Origin: Segatella copri
GTDB lineage: Bacteria > Bacteroidota > Bacteroidia > Bacteroidales > Bacteroidaceae
DNA length: 64,000 nt
Assembly (NCBI RefSeq): GCF_026015295.1
Contig: NZ_JAPDUW010000002.1
Coordinates: forward strand, 170,001-234,000
Direction: 5' to 3'
Numbering within the stretch: the first letter of the stretch is position 1; the number at the start of each line of letters is the position of its first letter. Positions 1 to 11,200 of the stretch are shown here, piece after piece. The notes under the pieces were generated by a model, which did not search any database, had not been told where the DNA came from, and was given only the letters and a program-made list of their open reading frames with translations. The position numbers were made by a program, and so were the translations under genes.

Positions 1-52
1 ATTTATATAGTAAAAGCGAAAAAAAATAGACTTAACTAAACTCTTTTAATTG

Positions 53-628
53 ATGGTGAAACGATTAATTTTAGCTTTAGTGTTACTCATATTTGTATCG
101 CTAGCTAATTATGCGCAAAACACGGGAGTCAAGTCCAACCTCTTATATTGGGCTACAACAACTCCTAATCTCGGTGTCGAGACTGCCTTAGGCAAGAAGC
201 ATACCGCTCAGGTATTCTTTGGCTTCAATCCTTGGAAACAGTCCGGTGGCGACCAGTCAAGCCTTCGTCATTGGCTTTTGCAACCAGAATACCGTTACTG
301 GTTCTGCCAGAGCTTCAATGGCTGGTTCTTGGGTGTTCATGCCATGGGCGGACAGTTTAATGCAGGAGGAGTGAAGTTACCCCTTGGCATATTCAAATCA
401 CTACGCGACCATCGCTATGAAGGATGGTATGTAGGTGGTGGTGTGACCGCTGGTTATCAATGGCCTCTTTCCAAGCACTGGAACCTGGAAACCTCTGTAG
501 GTTTCGGATATGATTATATCCAGTACGACAAGTTCAAGTGCGGTGCCTGTGGCGAGAAGGAGAAGTCATCTCATGACAACTACGTGGGTCCTACCAAGGC
601 AGCCATTTCTCTTATTTATATGTTGTAA
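53..628 (+). CDS. DUF3575 family secreted/outer-membrane protein
   Basis: The first 21 residues are a signal peptide ending at a probable cleavage site after NYA. The mature part has the DUF3575 pattern (KSNLLYWATTTPNLGVE), followed by aromatic alternating stretches expected of a small outer-membrane beta-barrel, and it ends on a hydrophobic segment with a late aromatic residue. In Bacteroidota, DUF3575 genes often open fimbrial operons, and here DUF3868 and fimbrillin genes follow on the same strand. I take ATG 53 as start; a TTG at 50 is also in frame. Its exact role is unknown; envelope location is inferred. Confidence 0.85.
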   Translation: MVKRLILALVLLIFVSLANYAQNTGVKSNLLYWATTTPNLGVETALGKKHTAQVFFGFNPWKQSGGDQSSLRHWLLQPEYRYWFCQSFNGWFLGVHAMGGQFNAGGVKLPLGIFKSLRDHRYEGWYVGGGVTAGYQWPLSKHWNLETSVGFGYDYIQYDKFKCGACGEKEKSSHDNYVGPTKAAISLIYML

Positions 629-645
629 CTCATTAAACATAATCT

Positions 646-2070
646 ATGAGTATGAAAGATTTTAAGAACTACATATTATTATTCAGCTCTCTTTTGATGG
701 CTATGCCTCTTGCAGCTCAGGATTGCAAGAGTCTCAAATTGGCTGCTGAAAAGATTCAGGTATCTAATGTACAGATGTCTCATCATAATGACCTGGTTAC
801 GGTTGCGATGGATCTGAATCTTGATTCCCTGGATCTCCCTACTAACAACCAGCTTGTGTATACTCCGATGATCAAGCATAAGGGAGAGTTGCTCAAGATG
901 CCTGAGATTGTTATCAACGGTAGAAGACAGCAGATCATGTTTGACCGAGGGGTTGGAAAGAAACAGTTGCAGCTTTCTCCTCAGGCTTTCGTGGTGAAGC
1001 GAGACAACAAGAAGCAGCAGACCGTGAAGTATCTGGCATCAGTTCCTCTGTCTTCCAAGGTAAGGAACTACGATCTCGAAATTCACGAGGACCTCTGCGG
1101 TTGTGGTGATCTGCAGGATGGCAATGATTTCACGGTTTCTCGCCGTCGCCAGCCTGTAGCTTCTTTCGTCCGTCCGGAGGTAGAGGCAATCAAGGTCCGT
1201 CATCTTGATAAGCGTGCTTATATTGATTTCCCGGTAGACCGCATAGAGTTGCATCCAGATTATCGCCGTAATCCGGAACAGTTGGATAGCATCATCCGCA
1301 CCATCAATGCATTGAAGGAAGATAAGAATCTCGAAGTGAGCGGCATCAATATTCATGGTTATGCATCACCGGAGAGTCCTTACACCCATAATGATTATCT
1401 GGCAAAGAACCGTGCCAAGACGCTGACCGAATATGTCCGCCGAATGGTGAAGTTGCCAAACAACCTCTTCACGGTTTCTTCTACTCCAGAGGATTGGGAT
1501 GGTCTGATAGCTTATATTAAAGGTAGCAACCTGGAGCATAAGGATGCCATTCTGGCGATTATTGCCGATAAGAGTCTGAATCCGGATGCCCGCGAGTTGA
1601 AGATTAAGAAGCAGTATCCTTCAGAGTATCGCTTTATGCTCGACACCTGGTATCCAGCCCTCCGCCATTCCGACTACCACATTACTTATAAGGTGAAACC
1701 TTTTGATGTGGAAGAGGCAAAGGAGATCATCAAAACCAAGCCACAGCAGTTGAGCCAGGAGGAGATGTTCATGGTAGCCCAGACTTACGAGCCAGGCAGC
1801 AAGGAGTTTAATGATGTGATGGAAGTAGCTGTCCGCATGTTCCCGGAGAATGAGACAGCGAATCTGAATGCAGCCATAACCCGCTTGAATGCCGGTGATG
1901 CAGATGGTGCGAAATCATATCTCGACAAGGCAGGAACCTGTGCCGATGCCCAGAATGCCCGAGGTGTCTATGAGATGCTGAAGGGCAACGAGAAGCAAGC
2001 TCGTTATTATCTGGAGCAGGCAGCCAAGGCTGGTGTTGCTTCTGCAAAAGAAAATTTACAGAATCTATAA
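646..2070 (+). CDS. DUF3868 / OmpA-like domain protein
   Basis: A signal peptide (cleavage near AAQ, residue 25) is followed by a DUF3868 N-terminal domain. From about residue 195 to 300 there is an OmpA-C-like peptidoglycan-binding stretch (INIHGYASPES, then YLAKNRAKTLTEYV), and the C-terminal 100 residues look like TPR helices (ANLNAAITRLNAGDADGAKSYL). It lies 17 bases after the DUF3575 gene, so the two are probably co-transcribed. Proteins of this type accompany Mfa/Fim fimbriae genes and are thought to tie the fimbrial machinery to the cell wall; that role is inferred. Confidence 0.85.
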   Translation: MSMKDFKNYILLFSSLLMAMPLAAQDCKSLKLAAEKIQVSNVQMSHHNDLVTVAMDLNLDSLDLPTNNQLVYTPMIKHKGELLKMPEIVINGRRQQIMFDRGVGKKQLQLSPQAFVVKRDNKKQQTVKYLASVPLSSKVRNYDLEIHEDLCGCGDLQDGNDFTVSRRRQPVASFVRPEVEAIKVRHLDKRAYIDFPVDRIELHPDYRRNPEQLDSIIRTINALKEDKNLEVSGINIHGYASPESPYTHNDYLAKNRAKTLTEYVRRMVKLPNNLFTVSSTPEDWDGLIAYIKGSNLEHKDAILAIIADKSLNPDARELKIKKQYPSEYRFMLDTWYPALRHSDYHITYKVKPFDVEEAKEIIKTKPQQLSQEEMFMVAQTYEPGSKEFNDVMEVAVRMFPENETANLNAAITRLNAGDADGAKSYLDKAGTCADAQNARGVYEMLKGNEKQARYYLEQAAKAGVASAKENLQNL

Positions 2071-2116
2071 AGTTATACATACTGTCTGTTTAGGATAATA
2101 TAGCTGTTCCTTAGAG

Positions 2117-2135
2117 TCAGGGCACTGCCCTGACC
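2117..2135 (+). terminator. Perfect 8-bp hairpin between DUF3868 and fimbrillin genes
   Basis: GTCAGGGC and GCCCTGAC flank a 3-base loop. There is no strong T run directly after it, so it could be a terminator, an attenuator or a processing site between the two-gene leader and the fimbrillin genes. The rest of the 243-base gap is AT-rich without an obvious gene. Confidence 0.45.
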
Positions 2136-2313
2136 TGGGACAGTCTCCTGAACCAGGCATATTTTTTCTAAGTACAAATATAGAAAGTACCTCAAATATA
2201 ACGTATTAGATGAATTGTAAACCAAATATATAATAATGTAATATAATTAGATTTTTAAGAGCGGTTATAAATAAAGAAATAAAATATTAATAACAACAAT
2301 AATAACGAATAAG

Positions 2314-4101
2314 ATGAAGAAAACTTTATTATTTTCCGTTGCATTGGCAGGGCTGATGCTCGGTTCTTGTTCAAGTAGCGATGATCTGAATGGTGGTGGT
2401 AACAGCACAGGTTCTAATCAGAGCGGTAGTGGCTATGTTTCGCTTTCATTGAATTTGCCTACACGTAGTGGTTCTATGAGTCGTGCTGAGAACGACAATT
2501 TTGATGATGGACTTGCTGACGAGTATGCTGTTAAAAATGGTACCTTGCTTCTGTTTGAGGGTGCTGATGAGGCTAATGCAACATTTGCTGGAGCATACGT
2601 ATTAAAGAATTTGAGTATGAACTTGGTTGGAGCTACAAATGATAATATTACAACCACAACCAAAATTACCCAAAAAATCAATAATGGTTTAAGTTCTGAT
2701 ACTAAAAGTTTCTATGCTATTGTTGTATTGAATAACAATGGAACACTTGCTGTTGATGAAACTAATGCTACCTTGAAAGTAAATGGTGAAGATTTTCCTC
2801 CAACTAAGAAAATTTCAGATTTGCAAAGCTTAGAGTTAACAAAGAATGCTTCTGCTTTTAGAACAACAGGTTTCTTGATGATGAATGCTCCTTTGTCAAG
2901 TGTTAAAGGTGGAGAAACTTCTCCAACTGGTGCTACAGTCTCTGTTGCTTCAAAGATAGATAAGGATCATATTTATGCTACAGAGGCTTTGGCTAAGGCT
3001 AATTCTTCTGCAACTATTTATGTAGAACGTGCATTGGCAAAGGTAGATGTTATTGCTTCAAAACCTACAGGTAATTTGGATGATGCTCCAACTGTACCAT
3101 ATACTGTTAAGGGTTGGGTATTGGATAATACCAATAAGAAGACCTATTATTTGAGAAATACTTCAAAATTTTCAGATTGGCTTTCTTTGAAGACTACATC
3201 ATCAACTCCTACAAAGCCTTATCGTTTTGTTGGTGATAATCCTATGGAAAGTAGTGTTCAGTTGTATCGTACATATTGGGCAAAAGACCCTAACTACGAC
3301 GTTAAGCCTAGCACCCTATCTGACCATTTCAATACAATAGGTAATACTGCGCCTACATCCTTGAATAATCTCGGTGAACATGACTACTGTTTGGAAAATA
3401 CCTTCTCAGTTCCTCAGCAGAATCAGGATGTAACTACACGTGTTATTATTGCTGCGCAGCTTAAAAATGATGGTAAGACTTTCTATGTAGTTAATGACAA
3501 CGAGAGTCAGTTGCTTGATGAAGTTAATATGAAGAAGGCTGTTAAGAGTGCATTCTTGAACAATACTGACGTACAAGCATGGATTAATACAGGCTTGAAG
3601 GATGGTAAAAAAATTGATGAAGGTGATTTGGATGTTACTGTTGCTAGTACAGCAGGTAATAACGCACCTACCATTTCTGTCAATGCTACAGGTGATGCTA
3701 AATATACCTCTGGTGCAGCCCCAACTGTGACCACAGATATTACAAACATTATGAAAGCAATCAAGGTTGCTACTTATGAGAATGGTATTTCATACTATCC
3801 TGTAAGAATTAAGCATTTTGGTGACGAATTGACTCCATGGAAGAAGGGGGAAACTCCAGAACCAACTGTAAGTCTAGGTGCATATCCATCCACTAAGCAG
3901 GCAGAAAATTATCTTGGTCGTTATGGTGTACTCCGTAATAACTGGTATACTATTGACGTGACAGGTATCAAGAAACTTGGTTCCCCAGTTGTTCCTGAGG
4001 TTATTGGTGATCCTGATGATGAATTGGCTGCTTACATCTCTGTCAAGATCAACGTCCTTTCATGGGCTAAGCGTACACAGGGAGCAACTCTCGGTGAGTA
4101 A
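2314..4101 (+). CDS. Mfa1-like major fimbrillin lipoprotein
   Basis: The 595-residue protein has a lipoprotein signal (LMLGSC, cysteine at 19) and an acidic Ser/Gly-rich linker. The body is a two-domain fimbrillin with an Arg-containing segment (LPTRSGSMSRAE) near residues 48-58 that fits the Arg-gingipain-type maturation site of Mfa1. Near the C-terminus are YGVLRNNWYTIDVTGI and INVLSWAKR, both hallmark fimbrillin motifs. Mfa1 polymers form the shaft by donor-strand exchange. The A/T-rich codon use in the variable middle contrasts with the flanking genes and suggests antigenic diversification. Confidence 0.88.
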   Translation: MKKTLLFSVALAGLMLGSCSSSDDLNGGGNSTGSNQSGSGYVSLSLNLPTRSGSMSRAENDNFDDGLADEYAVKNGTLLLFEGADEANATFAGAYVLKNLSMNLVGATNDNITTTTKITQKINNGLSSDTKSFYAIVVLNNNGTLAVDETNATLKVNGEDFPPTKKISDLQSLELTKNASAFRTTGFLMMNAPLSSVKGGETSPTGATVSVASKIDKDHIYATEALAKANSSATIYVERALAKVDVIASKPTGNLDDAPTVPYTVKGWVLDNTNKKTYYLRNTSKFSDWLSLKTTSSTPTKPYRFVGDNPMESSVQLYRTYWAKDPNYDVKPSTLSDHFNTIGNTAPTSLNNLGEHDYCLENTFSVPQQNQDVTTRVIIAAQLKNDGKTFYVVNDNESQLLDEVNMKKAVKSAFLNNTDVQAWINTGLKDGKKIDEGDLDVTVASTAGNNAPTISVNATGDAKYTSGAAPTVTTDITNIMKAIKVATYENGISYYPVRIKHFGDELTPWKKGETPEPTVSLGAYPSTKQAENYLGRYGVLRNNWYTIDVTGIKKLGSPVVPEVIGDPDDELAAYISVKINVLSWAKRTQGATLGE

Positions 4102-4142
4102 TATAAAACGATAAATATAGAAAACAATAATTGATTAGCGAT

Positions 4143-5225
4143 ATGATAGCGCAGAAGATAAATAAATGGTTAAAGGGTGTCATGGCAGCTGCCATGACCC
4201 TGACCGTCGCGACCTCATGTCACGATATGTGGCACCAGGATTACAGCGACTGCCCTAATGGTGTATATGTGAAGTTTAAGTATGATTATAACCTCCAGCG
4301 TGCCGACATGTTCAACGACCATGTTGGACAGGTAACGCTGTATGTATTCGACGAGAACGGAAACTATATAACCCAACAGACCGAGACGAATTCTGCGCTA
4401 TCATCGCCTCTCAAAGACCCAAATTATGTGATGCACGTCGAGAACCTGCAGCCAGGTAAATATCAGCTCCTTGCCCTTGCCGGACAGAATGCATACGCCG
4501 ACCAGTTAACTTCAGGCCGCGCCAAGTTCGTTCGTACCGCTCCATCGGCTACAGCAGATAAGATGCAGAAACTGGAAGTGAATCTCGATCATGAAAATAG
4601 GGGAGAGTATGATGAGGTTGTCAACAACAGCCTTCCTCTCGATACCCTCTGGCATGGTAAGCTGCTGGAGGCAGTAGAGGTATCATCCTCAAAACCGTCT
4701 TATGCAACCATCCCTCTGGTGCGTGATACCAAGAAGATCAATGTGGCGCTTCGTGACCTTGACTCTCCACAGGATATGGATGTCAACGACTACACGATGA
4801 CCATCGAAGACCATAATGCCCGCATCCTTTGGGATAACTCTCTCGATGAGAGCCGTAAACTCATTTATACCCCTCATGCTACATGGAATACGGTAGATGA
4901 GGACGAGCAGGGCAAGATAGCCCATGCTGACTTTATGACTTCCCGCATTCTGAAGCACGAAGATTACAACCAGGATGGCCGACTCCTCATTAAGAGTAAG
5001 GAGACCGGAAATACGGTAGTCAATGTAGACTTGCCAGACCTCTTGAGTCGTCTTCGTACAAGCGAGGAGTACAGTTACAGTGCACAGGAATTCCTAGACC
5101 GTGCCTACGATTACAAACTTCAGTTCTTTATTCAGGGTGGCAAGCTCAAGTATTGCTACATCACCATCAGCGTGAATGTACTGAGTTGGAGTAAGCGCAT
5201 CCAGTTCGAAGAACTCGAAAAATAA
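4143..5225 (+). CDS. FimB/Mfa2-family fimbrial anchor lipoprotein
   Basis: Lipoprotein signal with cysteine after TLTVATS, then the FimB/Mfa2 opening (DCPNGVYVKFKYDYNLQRADMFNDHV) in which the strand around VTLYVFDENG is typical. It ends ITISVNVLSWSKR, like the fimbrillins. Mfa2 proteins anchor the fimbria to the outer membrane and limit its length. I chose ATG 4143; an upstream TTG at 4131 is in frame but less likely. It follows the major subunit by 41 bases, the canonical order. Confidence 0.88.
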   Translation: MIAQKINKWLKGVMAAAMTLTVATSCHDMWHQDYSDCPNGVYVKFKYDYNLQRADMFNDHVGQVTLYVFDENGNYITQQTETNSALSSPLKDPNYVMHVENLQPGKYQLLALAGQNAYADQLTSGRAKFVRTAPSATADKMQKLEVNLDHENRGEYDEVVNNSLPLDTLWHGKLLEAVEVSSSKPSYATIPLVRDTKKINVALRDLDSPQDMDVNDYTMTIEDHNARILWDNSLDESRKLIYTPHATWNTVDEDEQGKIAHADFMTSRILKHEDYNQDGRLLIKSKETGNTVVNVDLPDLLSRLRTSEEYSYSAQEFLDRAYDYKLQFFIQGGKLKYCYITISVNVLSWSKRIQFEELEK

Positions 5226-5270
5226 GTTCTACCAGGTTTCATGGTAAGCCGATAAAAATAAAGATAGTGT

Positions 5271-6731
5271 ATGTTTAAGATGAAAACGATAATCCTCTCA
5301 TTGCTAACCCTTTTGCTGGTGATGTCGTTCGCATCCTGTGCGAGCGACACTACTAGCGATTTGCCTGTTGAGAATGACAATAGCAAGGTGTTTTTGTCAG
5401 TTTCAATAAACGTAGCTGGTGAGGAATCAGAAACAACAAGAGCTGAAGATTATATTTTTGAACCAACACCTTTTGGAGGAGAAGATGGTAATGGCGATCA
5501 TAAAGGCGAAACTTATGAGCGAACAGTAAATAATATGTCAATGTTGTTCTTCCATTCTGAGAAGGAAGATTTGACAGATGGCGATGTTACTATAGATAAT
5601 GTAATCTATTTTCCAACTGTAACTCCTGATGGCAAACGTACTATAGCAGTTGAAGTTGATCCGAAGTTTTTGAAAGATACCAGTCTTCGTTTCCTGGTCA
5701 TCGCTAATGTTGGTGATTTGTCAGATTATCGTGGTCGTAAGTTATCAGCAGTGCGAGATCAGTTGATTACTGATGTTTTTAAGCGCACCGATGATGCTAC
5801 CTTTACCAAAAAAGGAGAATTAAGCGGCTTTTCAACATTCGTTATGTCTTCCCGTGGACAGAGCTCTTTAACCATAAAGTCTGGTAGTGGAACAAAAAGT
5901 GACCCTTACCTTATCAATCATGAGATAGAGCGTTTGGCTGCAAGAATAGATATTATGCCTCATGTGCAGCGTTATAAGTTAGATGATAAGACCCACCATT
6001 GCAAATATTGCTATAATGTCACTCAGGGTTCTGACGTAATTGGTGGCTTTGTACTTGAGTACGTTCGTCCTTATAATGTATTAACTTCTAAGGAATATGT
6101 CTTTAGACGTACTGCCACGGATAATACATTGTCTAATTTGACGTATCTTGGTCTGGAAAAAGAAGATGGAAATAAGCAGAATACTAATTATGTGGTGGAT
6201 CCTACCTCTCTAAATAAGAGCGAGGCTACTTTTAAATATCCTAAGAATACAAATGAGTATTGGGAAAAGGATTCTTATGATCCTTTTTATCAGACTCGTG
6301 ATGCAGGAAAGACTCATACGTATTCTAACAATCCTAGGGCTAGTGCTGAAAATCCCTACAATCCGGAGACGGCTTATTATATCCTCGATTACGTAAAAGA
6401 GAACACCTCTTTTGATAATAATGAGAAATATGCTACAGGTCTTGTCTTTAAGGGTAAGTATTATGAGGCAGAAGACTGGGATGCAGCAAAAAAAGAGCCA
6501 ATAGCTGGTCATGAATCGAAAGGTAAAGATAAGGCTTACACCTACGTCATTCGCCATAGCGACCCAACGGGAAATGGTACAACTAATGATATAATGCATT
6601 ACGGCATAGTCCGCAATAACATTTATCGAGTTCGTATCGATGGAATTACCGGTAAGGGACCGGATGGAATGAAGGTAACCCTCAACGTGAGAAAATGGGC
6701 AACCTATACTCACGAAGAGACAACAATGTAA
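5271..6731 (+). CDS. Fimbrillin-like accessory subunit (Mfa1/Mfa3 type)
   Basis: Lipoprotein signal (VMSFASC), then a Thr-Thr-Arg site around residue 47 followed by a beta-rich fimbrillin body. The C-terminus carries GIVRNNIYRVRIDGITGKGP and VRKWATY, the terminal motif seen in fimbrillin subunits. It is 486 residues and probably an accessory subunit below the tip. ATG 5280 is an alternative start giving a more typical signal peptide. It sits 45 bases after the anchor gene. Confidence 0.8.
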   Translation: MFKMKTIILSLLTLLLVMSFASCASDTTSDLPVENDNSKVFLSVSINVAGEESETTRAEDYIFEPTPFGGEDGNGDHKGETYERTVNNMSMLFFHSEKEDLTDGDVTIDNVIYFPTVTPDGKRTIAVEVDPKFLKDTSLRFLVIANVGDLSDYRGRKLSAVRDQLITDVFKRTDDATFTKKGELSGFSTFVMSSRGQSSLTIKSGSGTKSDPYLINHEIERLAARIDIMPHVQRYKLDDKTHHCKYCYNVTQGSDVIGGFVLEYVRPYNVLTSKEYVFRRTATDNTLSNLTYLGLEKEDGNKQNTNYVVDPTSLNKSEATFKYPKNTNEYWEKDSYDPFYQTRDAGKTHTYSNNPRASAENPYNPETAYYILDYVKENTSFDNNEKYATGLVFKGKYYEAEDWDAAKKEPIAGHESKGKDKAYTYVIRHSDPTGNGTTNDIMHYGIVRNNIYRVRIDGITGKGPDGMKVTLNVRKWATYTHEETTM

Positions 6732-6787
6732 AAACGAAACAAATAGATAAACAGAAAGTATAGTTTGAAATTAAACTTTCAGAGAAA

Positions 6788-8251
6788 ATGAAAACGATGA
6801 AAACGATACATACGGCATTGATTCTGATGGTGCTAGCCTTTTTATCGGCTTGCTCCACAGATAGTGCTGACCCTATACAGGGAGGCAGTGGAGGCGATAA
6901 CACAGGCGACAAGGTTACCGTCCACATGACTCTTTCTACAGCTCCTTCTTCAGGAACCAGAGCTACGTTGTGGAATGATGGCGTAGATGCAGAAAACATG
7001 AAGAGCTGGGTAGTAGCCTTTGTGAAAGACAACAAGGTTGTTTCTTTTGTAGAGAATACGGATGTATCGGCTAATAATCGCATTAAAGATGAAGTCACAA
7101 TCAAGGATCTTCCTAAAGGAGAAGCTACCTATCAGGTTTATTCCTTCGCCAATCTAACAGCAACAGAACTTGGCATCTCAAAAGATGCAACCGTCAAATT
7201 TGATGATAAGAAATGGAAGATGGATGGTAATGGCTTCGATGTTACTACCAAAGGCATTCCAATGAGCAATAAGCAGGAAGTAACGATAAATGCTTCTGGT
7301 AAGCCAAGCATCACTGAACTTTGGGTAGTAAGAATGCTGGCAAAGGTTACACTTCGGTTTAAGAATCCAAGTGCTACTGCTTTGGAAATCAAAGATATTA
7401 CACTCAGCGATATAACAAAGAACAGTAGTGAGAATGGAGATGCAGAAAACATCATGTTGCTGCCAAAGCATTCAGATGCATCATCTGGTGCAGATAAAGA
7501 TAAGGTTACATGTACTCCAAATCTGGCAGAGCAGGCTGCAACGCAGAATTATACTTATAAGCTGTCTTCATCAAAGACGATACCGGCAAGTATTGATACT
7601 TATAAGCCAGAGAATGAGATTTCGTTTTATGTAAATGAAAGCGCAGCGGGCAATACTTCCAAGTATTTCATCATCAACCTGAATACATCAGCAGGAGTCA
7701 AGCGTTACGCCCTGTTCCAGGATTGGACAACGATAGCTCGAAACGACCATCACATTCTGCCAATCTCATTAGATGATTACAAGTTGAAGTTTGATGTTCA
7801 GTCCTTCTCTGCCATTGGTCTCTATCCATCCATAACAGATAACGGAACCACTCTTTCCTATACCTGTTATTATCCGGAAGAGGAATTCCATATCCAGCCA
7901 AAGGTTGTAAAAGCAAGTGACGACTCCGAGGTTTCCGGCACCATCGACTATACCCAAGTAACATGGGAGTTAATCCAAGAAGATGGTATGACTGATGAAG
8001 CTGCTGCCGAAGCTAATGCCAAGAAGGTGTTTAAAATACCTCCAAAATGGGATGCAATTACCGGCTATTTCGAAGGAACCTTTAATGATGATGCTGCCGA
8101 CAAGCAGCAGGCACTCTATAAGGTTACAGTCCCAGTACCGGGCAAAACAGACAAGTATCTTACATACAAGATACTTTTCACCAAGGATTTGAGAAGCTTT
8201 GCTGCTCGTAAATATACGAGACAGAGTTACTATTTCAGAACAAAACAATAA
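6788..8251 (+). CDS. Fimbrillin-family lipoprotein, minor subunit
   Basis: Lipoprotein signal (LAFLSAC) followed by VTVHMTLSTAPSSGTRATLW, a fimbrillin-like N-terminal strand with an Arg maturation site. A conserved-looking MKSWVVAFVKDNKVVSF stretch follows and the C-terminal half is a beta-sandwich-like domain. The C-terminus (KYTRQSYYFRTKQ) lacks the usual NVLSW motif, so this subunit may end the chain or present the next gene product. It lies between fimbrillin genes and the giant protein; a tip or adaptor subunit is the best guess. Confidence 0.7.
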   Translation: MKTMKTIHTALILMVLAFLSACSTDSADPIQGGSGGDNTGDKVTVHMTLSTAPSSGTRATLWNDGVDAENMKSWVVAFVKDNKVVSFVENTDVSANNRIKDEVTIKDLPKGEATYQVYSFANLTATELGISKDATVKFDDKKWKMDGNGFDVTTKGIPMSNKQEVTINASGKPSITELWVVRMLAKVTLRFKNPSATALEIKDITLSDITKNSSENGDAENIMLLPKHSDASSGADKDKVTCTPNLAEQAATQNYTYKLSSSKTIPASIDTYKPENEISFYVNESAAGNTSKYFIINLNTSAGVKRYALFQDWTTIARNDHHILPISLDDYKLKFDVQSFSAIGLYPSITDNGTTLSYTCYYPEEEFHIQPKVVKASDDSEVSGTIDYTQVTWELIQEDGMTDEAAAEANAKKVFKIPPKWDAITGYFEGTFNDDAADKQQALYKVTVPVPGKTDKYLTYKILFTKDLRSFAARKYTRQSYYFRTKQ

Positions 8252-8277
8252 TACTTATATTAAAAACATTGAAGCTT

Positions 8278-11200
8278 ATGTTTAAGTCTAAGATTTTTAA
8301 TAGTGTAATGAGATATATGTTGGTAGCAATGCTTGCATTGCTGCCAAATACTATATGGGCTGGTGAAATTTATACGAACAATGTATTTTTGATCGATGTA
8401 AACCGCGTATCTATTGATATGCAAAGTATCTTTGTTGGTAGTGATAATATGGCAAAATATAATTATATTGAGTTTTATTTTCTTGACAAGTCTGATGCTA
8501 TTGTAGATCTAGGTAATATTAAACTCGGTTTGTGGAATCAGGAATCTAATGATGCATACTCGGATTTTAATGGTGGTGGCTTCAAGAAGACCGTTAATTA
8601 TTTTCTTTTTTACAAAGAAAAAAATCAATGGGGATTCGATAATTTGTTTAGGTTAAAGATAAATACTACAGGTGTAAATCTCTCTGGTTATAAGTTTGTC
8701 GTAAAGGCTTCTAATACGAATAATTTTGAAACAGATAAGACAACGGCAGATGTTACATATACTTATCAGCTTTATTCTCAGAGAGATGTTGATGCTGTAA
8801 CTTTCACCAAGGCAACTGATCCTACTTTGGTGAAATCTGCTTATGCTTTAAAAGAAGGAAACAAATGTATCTTCAGTGGTGCTTCTGTATATGATGAAAT
8901 AAAAAAGATTTTAGAAGTTTCGTCTAAAGAAGATATTAAGGACTTCTATATACGTTGGACTATAAAGCATACAGATGACTCCAAAGTAGATAATCTTACT
9001 GTCTCTTCAGGAAAAATACAGAAGCGTAATGATTTTGACTATATTTACTTTAATAATACAGGTTCCTCAATTCAAGCAAAAGACTTGGATGTTACCTTAG
9101 TGTTGCCTAGTAGTGAGTCTTGGGATAACATAAAATTATCTTTTGTTATTTCCAAAAATGTCTCTGAATTGACTACTAAATATGGTGTTGTTGAGAAAGA
9201 GCCAACTTTGGATGCATTGTATAATATTACGTTGGAAACAAAGTACAACATGCCTTTCAATCATTATGTAGACCATGCTAATACTGCATTTGACGAAAAG
9301 GGTATGCAGCAGACTGCTGAATGGGAGTACTATGTCTATGTGAAAGATGCTAATGAGCAAGTAGAGTTAGTGCTGCCATTCGACAAATATGAAAATGGAA
9401 TAGGATCGGGATCGCCACTTGAGCCACGAGGTTATTTCAGATGGTATGATTTTAAAACAGATAAAGCTAATGATAATTTAAGTCCAGTTACAGGGACCGG
9501 AGCATCAACTCTTCTGAATCATATTGTATCGGGAAGTAATGATTATGGCCTGTTTGCTTTCAATATTCCTCAAGACCCTGTTAGTAAGAATGTTGGTGTT
9601 ACATATACTGCACCTGCAGGAGCTTCATCTGATGAATGGGCTGGTGAAGATATTGCCTGTGATATAAGCCGTTATATTGATGGTTTGGATGCAACAAAAA
9701 CTTATCTGGTACACGAGCCTACGCTCTCTATCAGATACATTTTCCATATCCGTTCTGCCAAGCAGTTAGCAGACAATATTATGAATACGGCTATTGGAAA
9801 AAATACTCAAAGAGCAGGTTATAGAACTTATGAGGATGGAAAGTATTTGACTGTTGGCATGAAGGATGCAAGTTCTACTTTGACACTTCGACTGGATTTA
9901 TCAGATGCAAAGAAATATTATTTCCATCCATTGGCTGATGGTATATATGAGAACGATGGAGCTTTTTCGGGTTTCACTAATCGAGTATATTATGTAGATG
10001 AAAAGGACAAACTCGTAGAATCCAACTTCGATAAAACAAAATTATGCCATGCAACTAAGATAGAATGGTGGGCATATGATAAGACCAAGACCTATTGTCT
10101 ATGGTTAGGTACCAAGACCGACCGTTTCTTTGATTTGAAGATGAATAATCTTAACACAAGCTGGATGTCTGTATATAAAAGTGGGGCTAATAAGACTTTT
10201 ACATTTACCTATGGAGATCCTGTGTACATCGTTGCATATGCTATGGATGATGAAAATCACCGTTGTCCAATTGCCAACTTTGATGTTCGATTTATGAATA
10301 ATCATCCGATGACTAAAGAAGAGATAGTTAAAGAAGGTTTGAATAATAGACTGATTAGTTATCTTGACGAGCATTATAAAATGGCTACTAAGCCAATTAC
10401 ATTTGATGATGATGATGTAGAACAAACATTGGCAGCTCCTACAACTCCAGATAACAACCAGGACCGTTTACCATCTAAATGGGATCGCCGTGCTTATAGT
10501 TTCGTATATCGTGATTTGATTGACTACGATGCTACTAATTATAATGGTTTGAATAAAATCGGTCATTCTCCACTTCATGGAGATTATTGCTTGTATAAGT
10601 CTGCCAATGTTAATGGTATTTCCGGTAATGGTGGGTCACTTAAAGATGGATATCTTTGGTGGCAAAGTGGAATGTTACATGATAAGACTTATGAGATAAC
10701 CAATGGTTCTCAGTATGGCCACTTCCTCTATGTGGATGCATCAGACGAAAGTAGAAAAATCGCCGCTGCAGATTTCACGGCAGATCTCTGTACAGGACAG
10801 CAACTTATCTTCACAGCGGGTGTTGCTGACATGACTAAAAACGAGGGTACTAAGCCACAGATTATGTTTAAACTATTTGGTGTTAAAAGAAATGTCAATG
10901 ATGATATTGTTGAAAAACACCTGATACATAGTTTTGCGTCTGGTGATTTTAAGACTAATGTAGAAGACTTGAAACCGGCAACTTGGTACCAGGTATATGG
11001 TAAGATTACTTTGCAAAAAGAGTCAAATGTAGAGCAGTATTCAGATTTCCGACTGGAGATTGATAATTACTGTAGCAATACTGATGGTGCCGACTATGCC
11101 GTAGATGATATCCGTATGTATCTTGCGCCGGCTAAGGTTCAGGTGATTCAGGAAAAGCCGGTATGTAACGGTGCTACAACAGGAAACATCAAACTGAAGA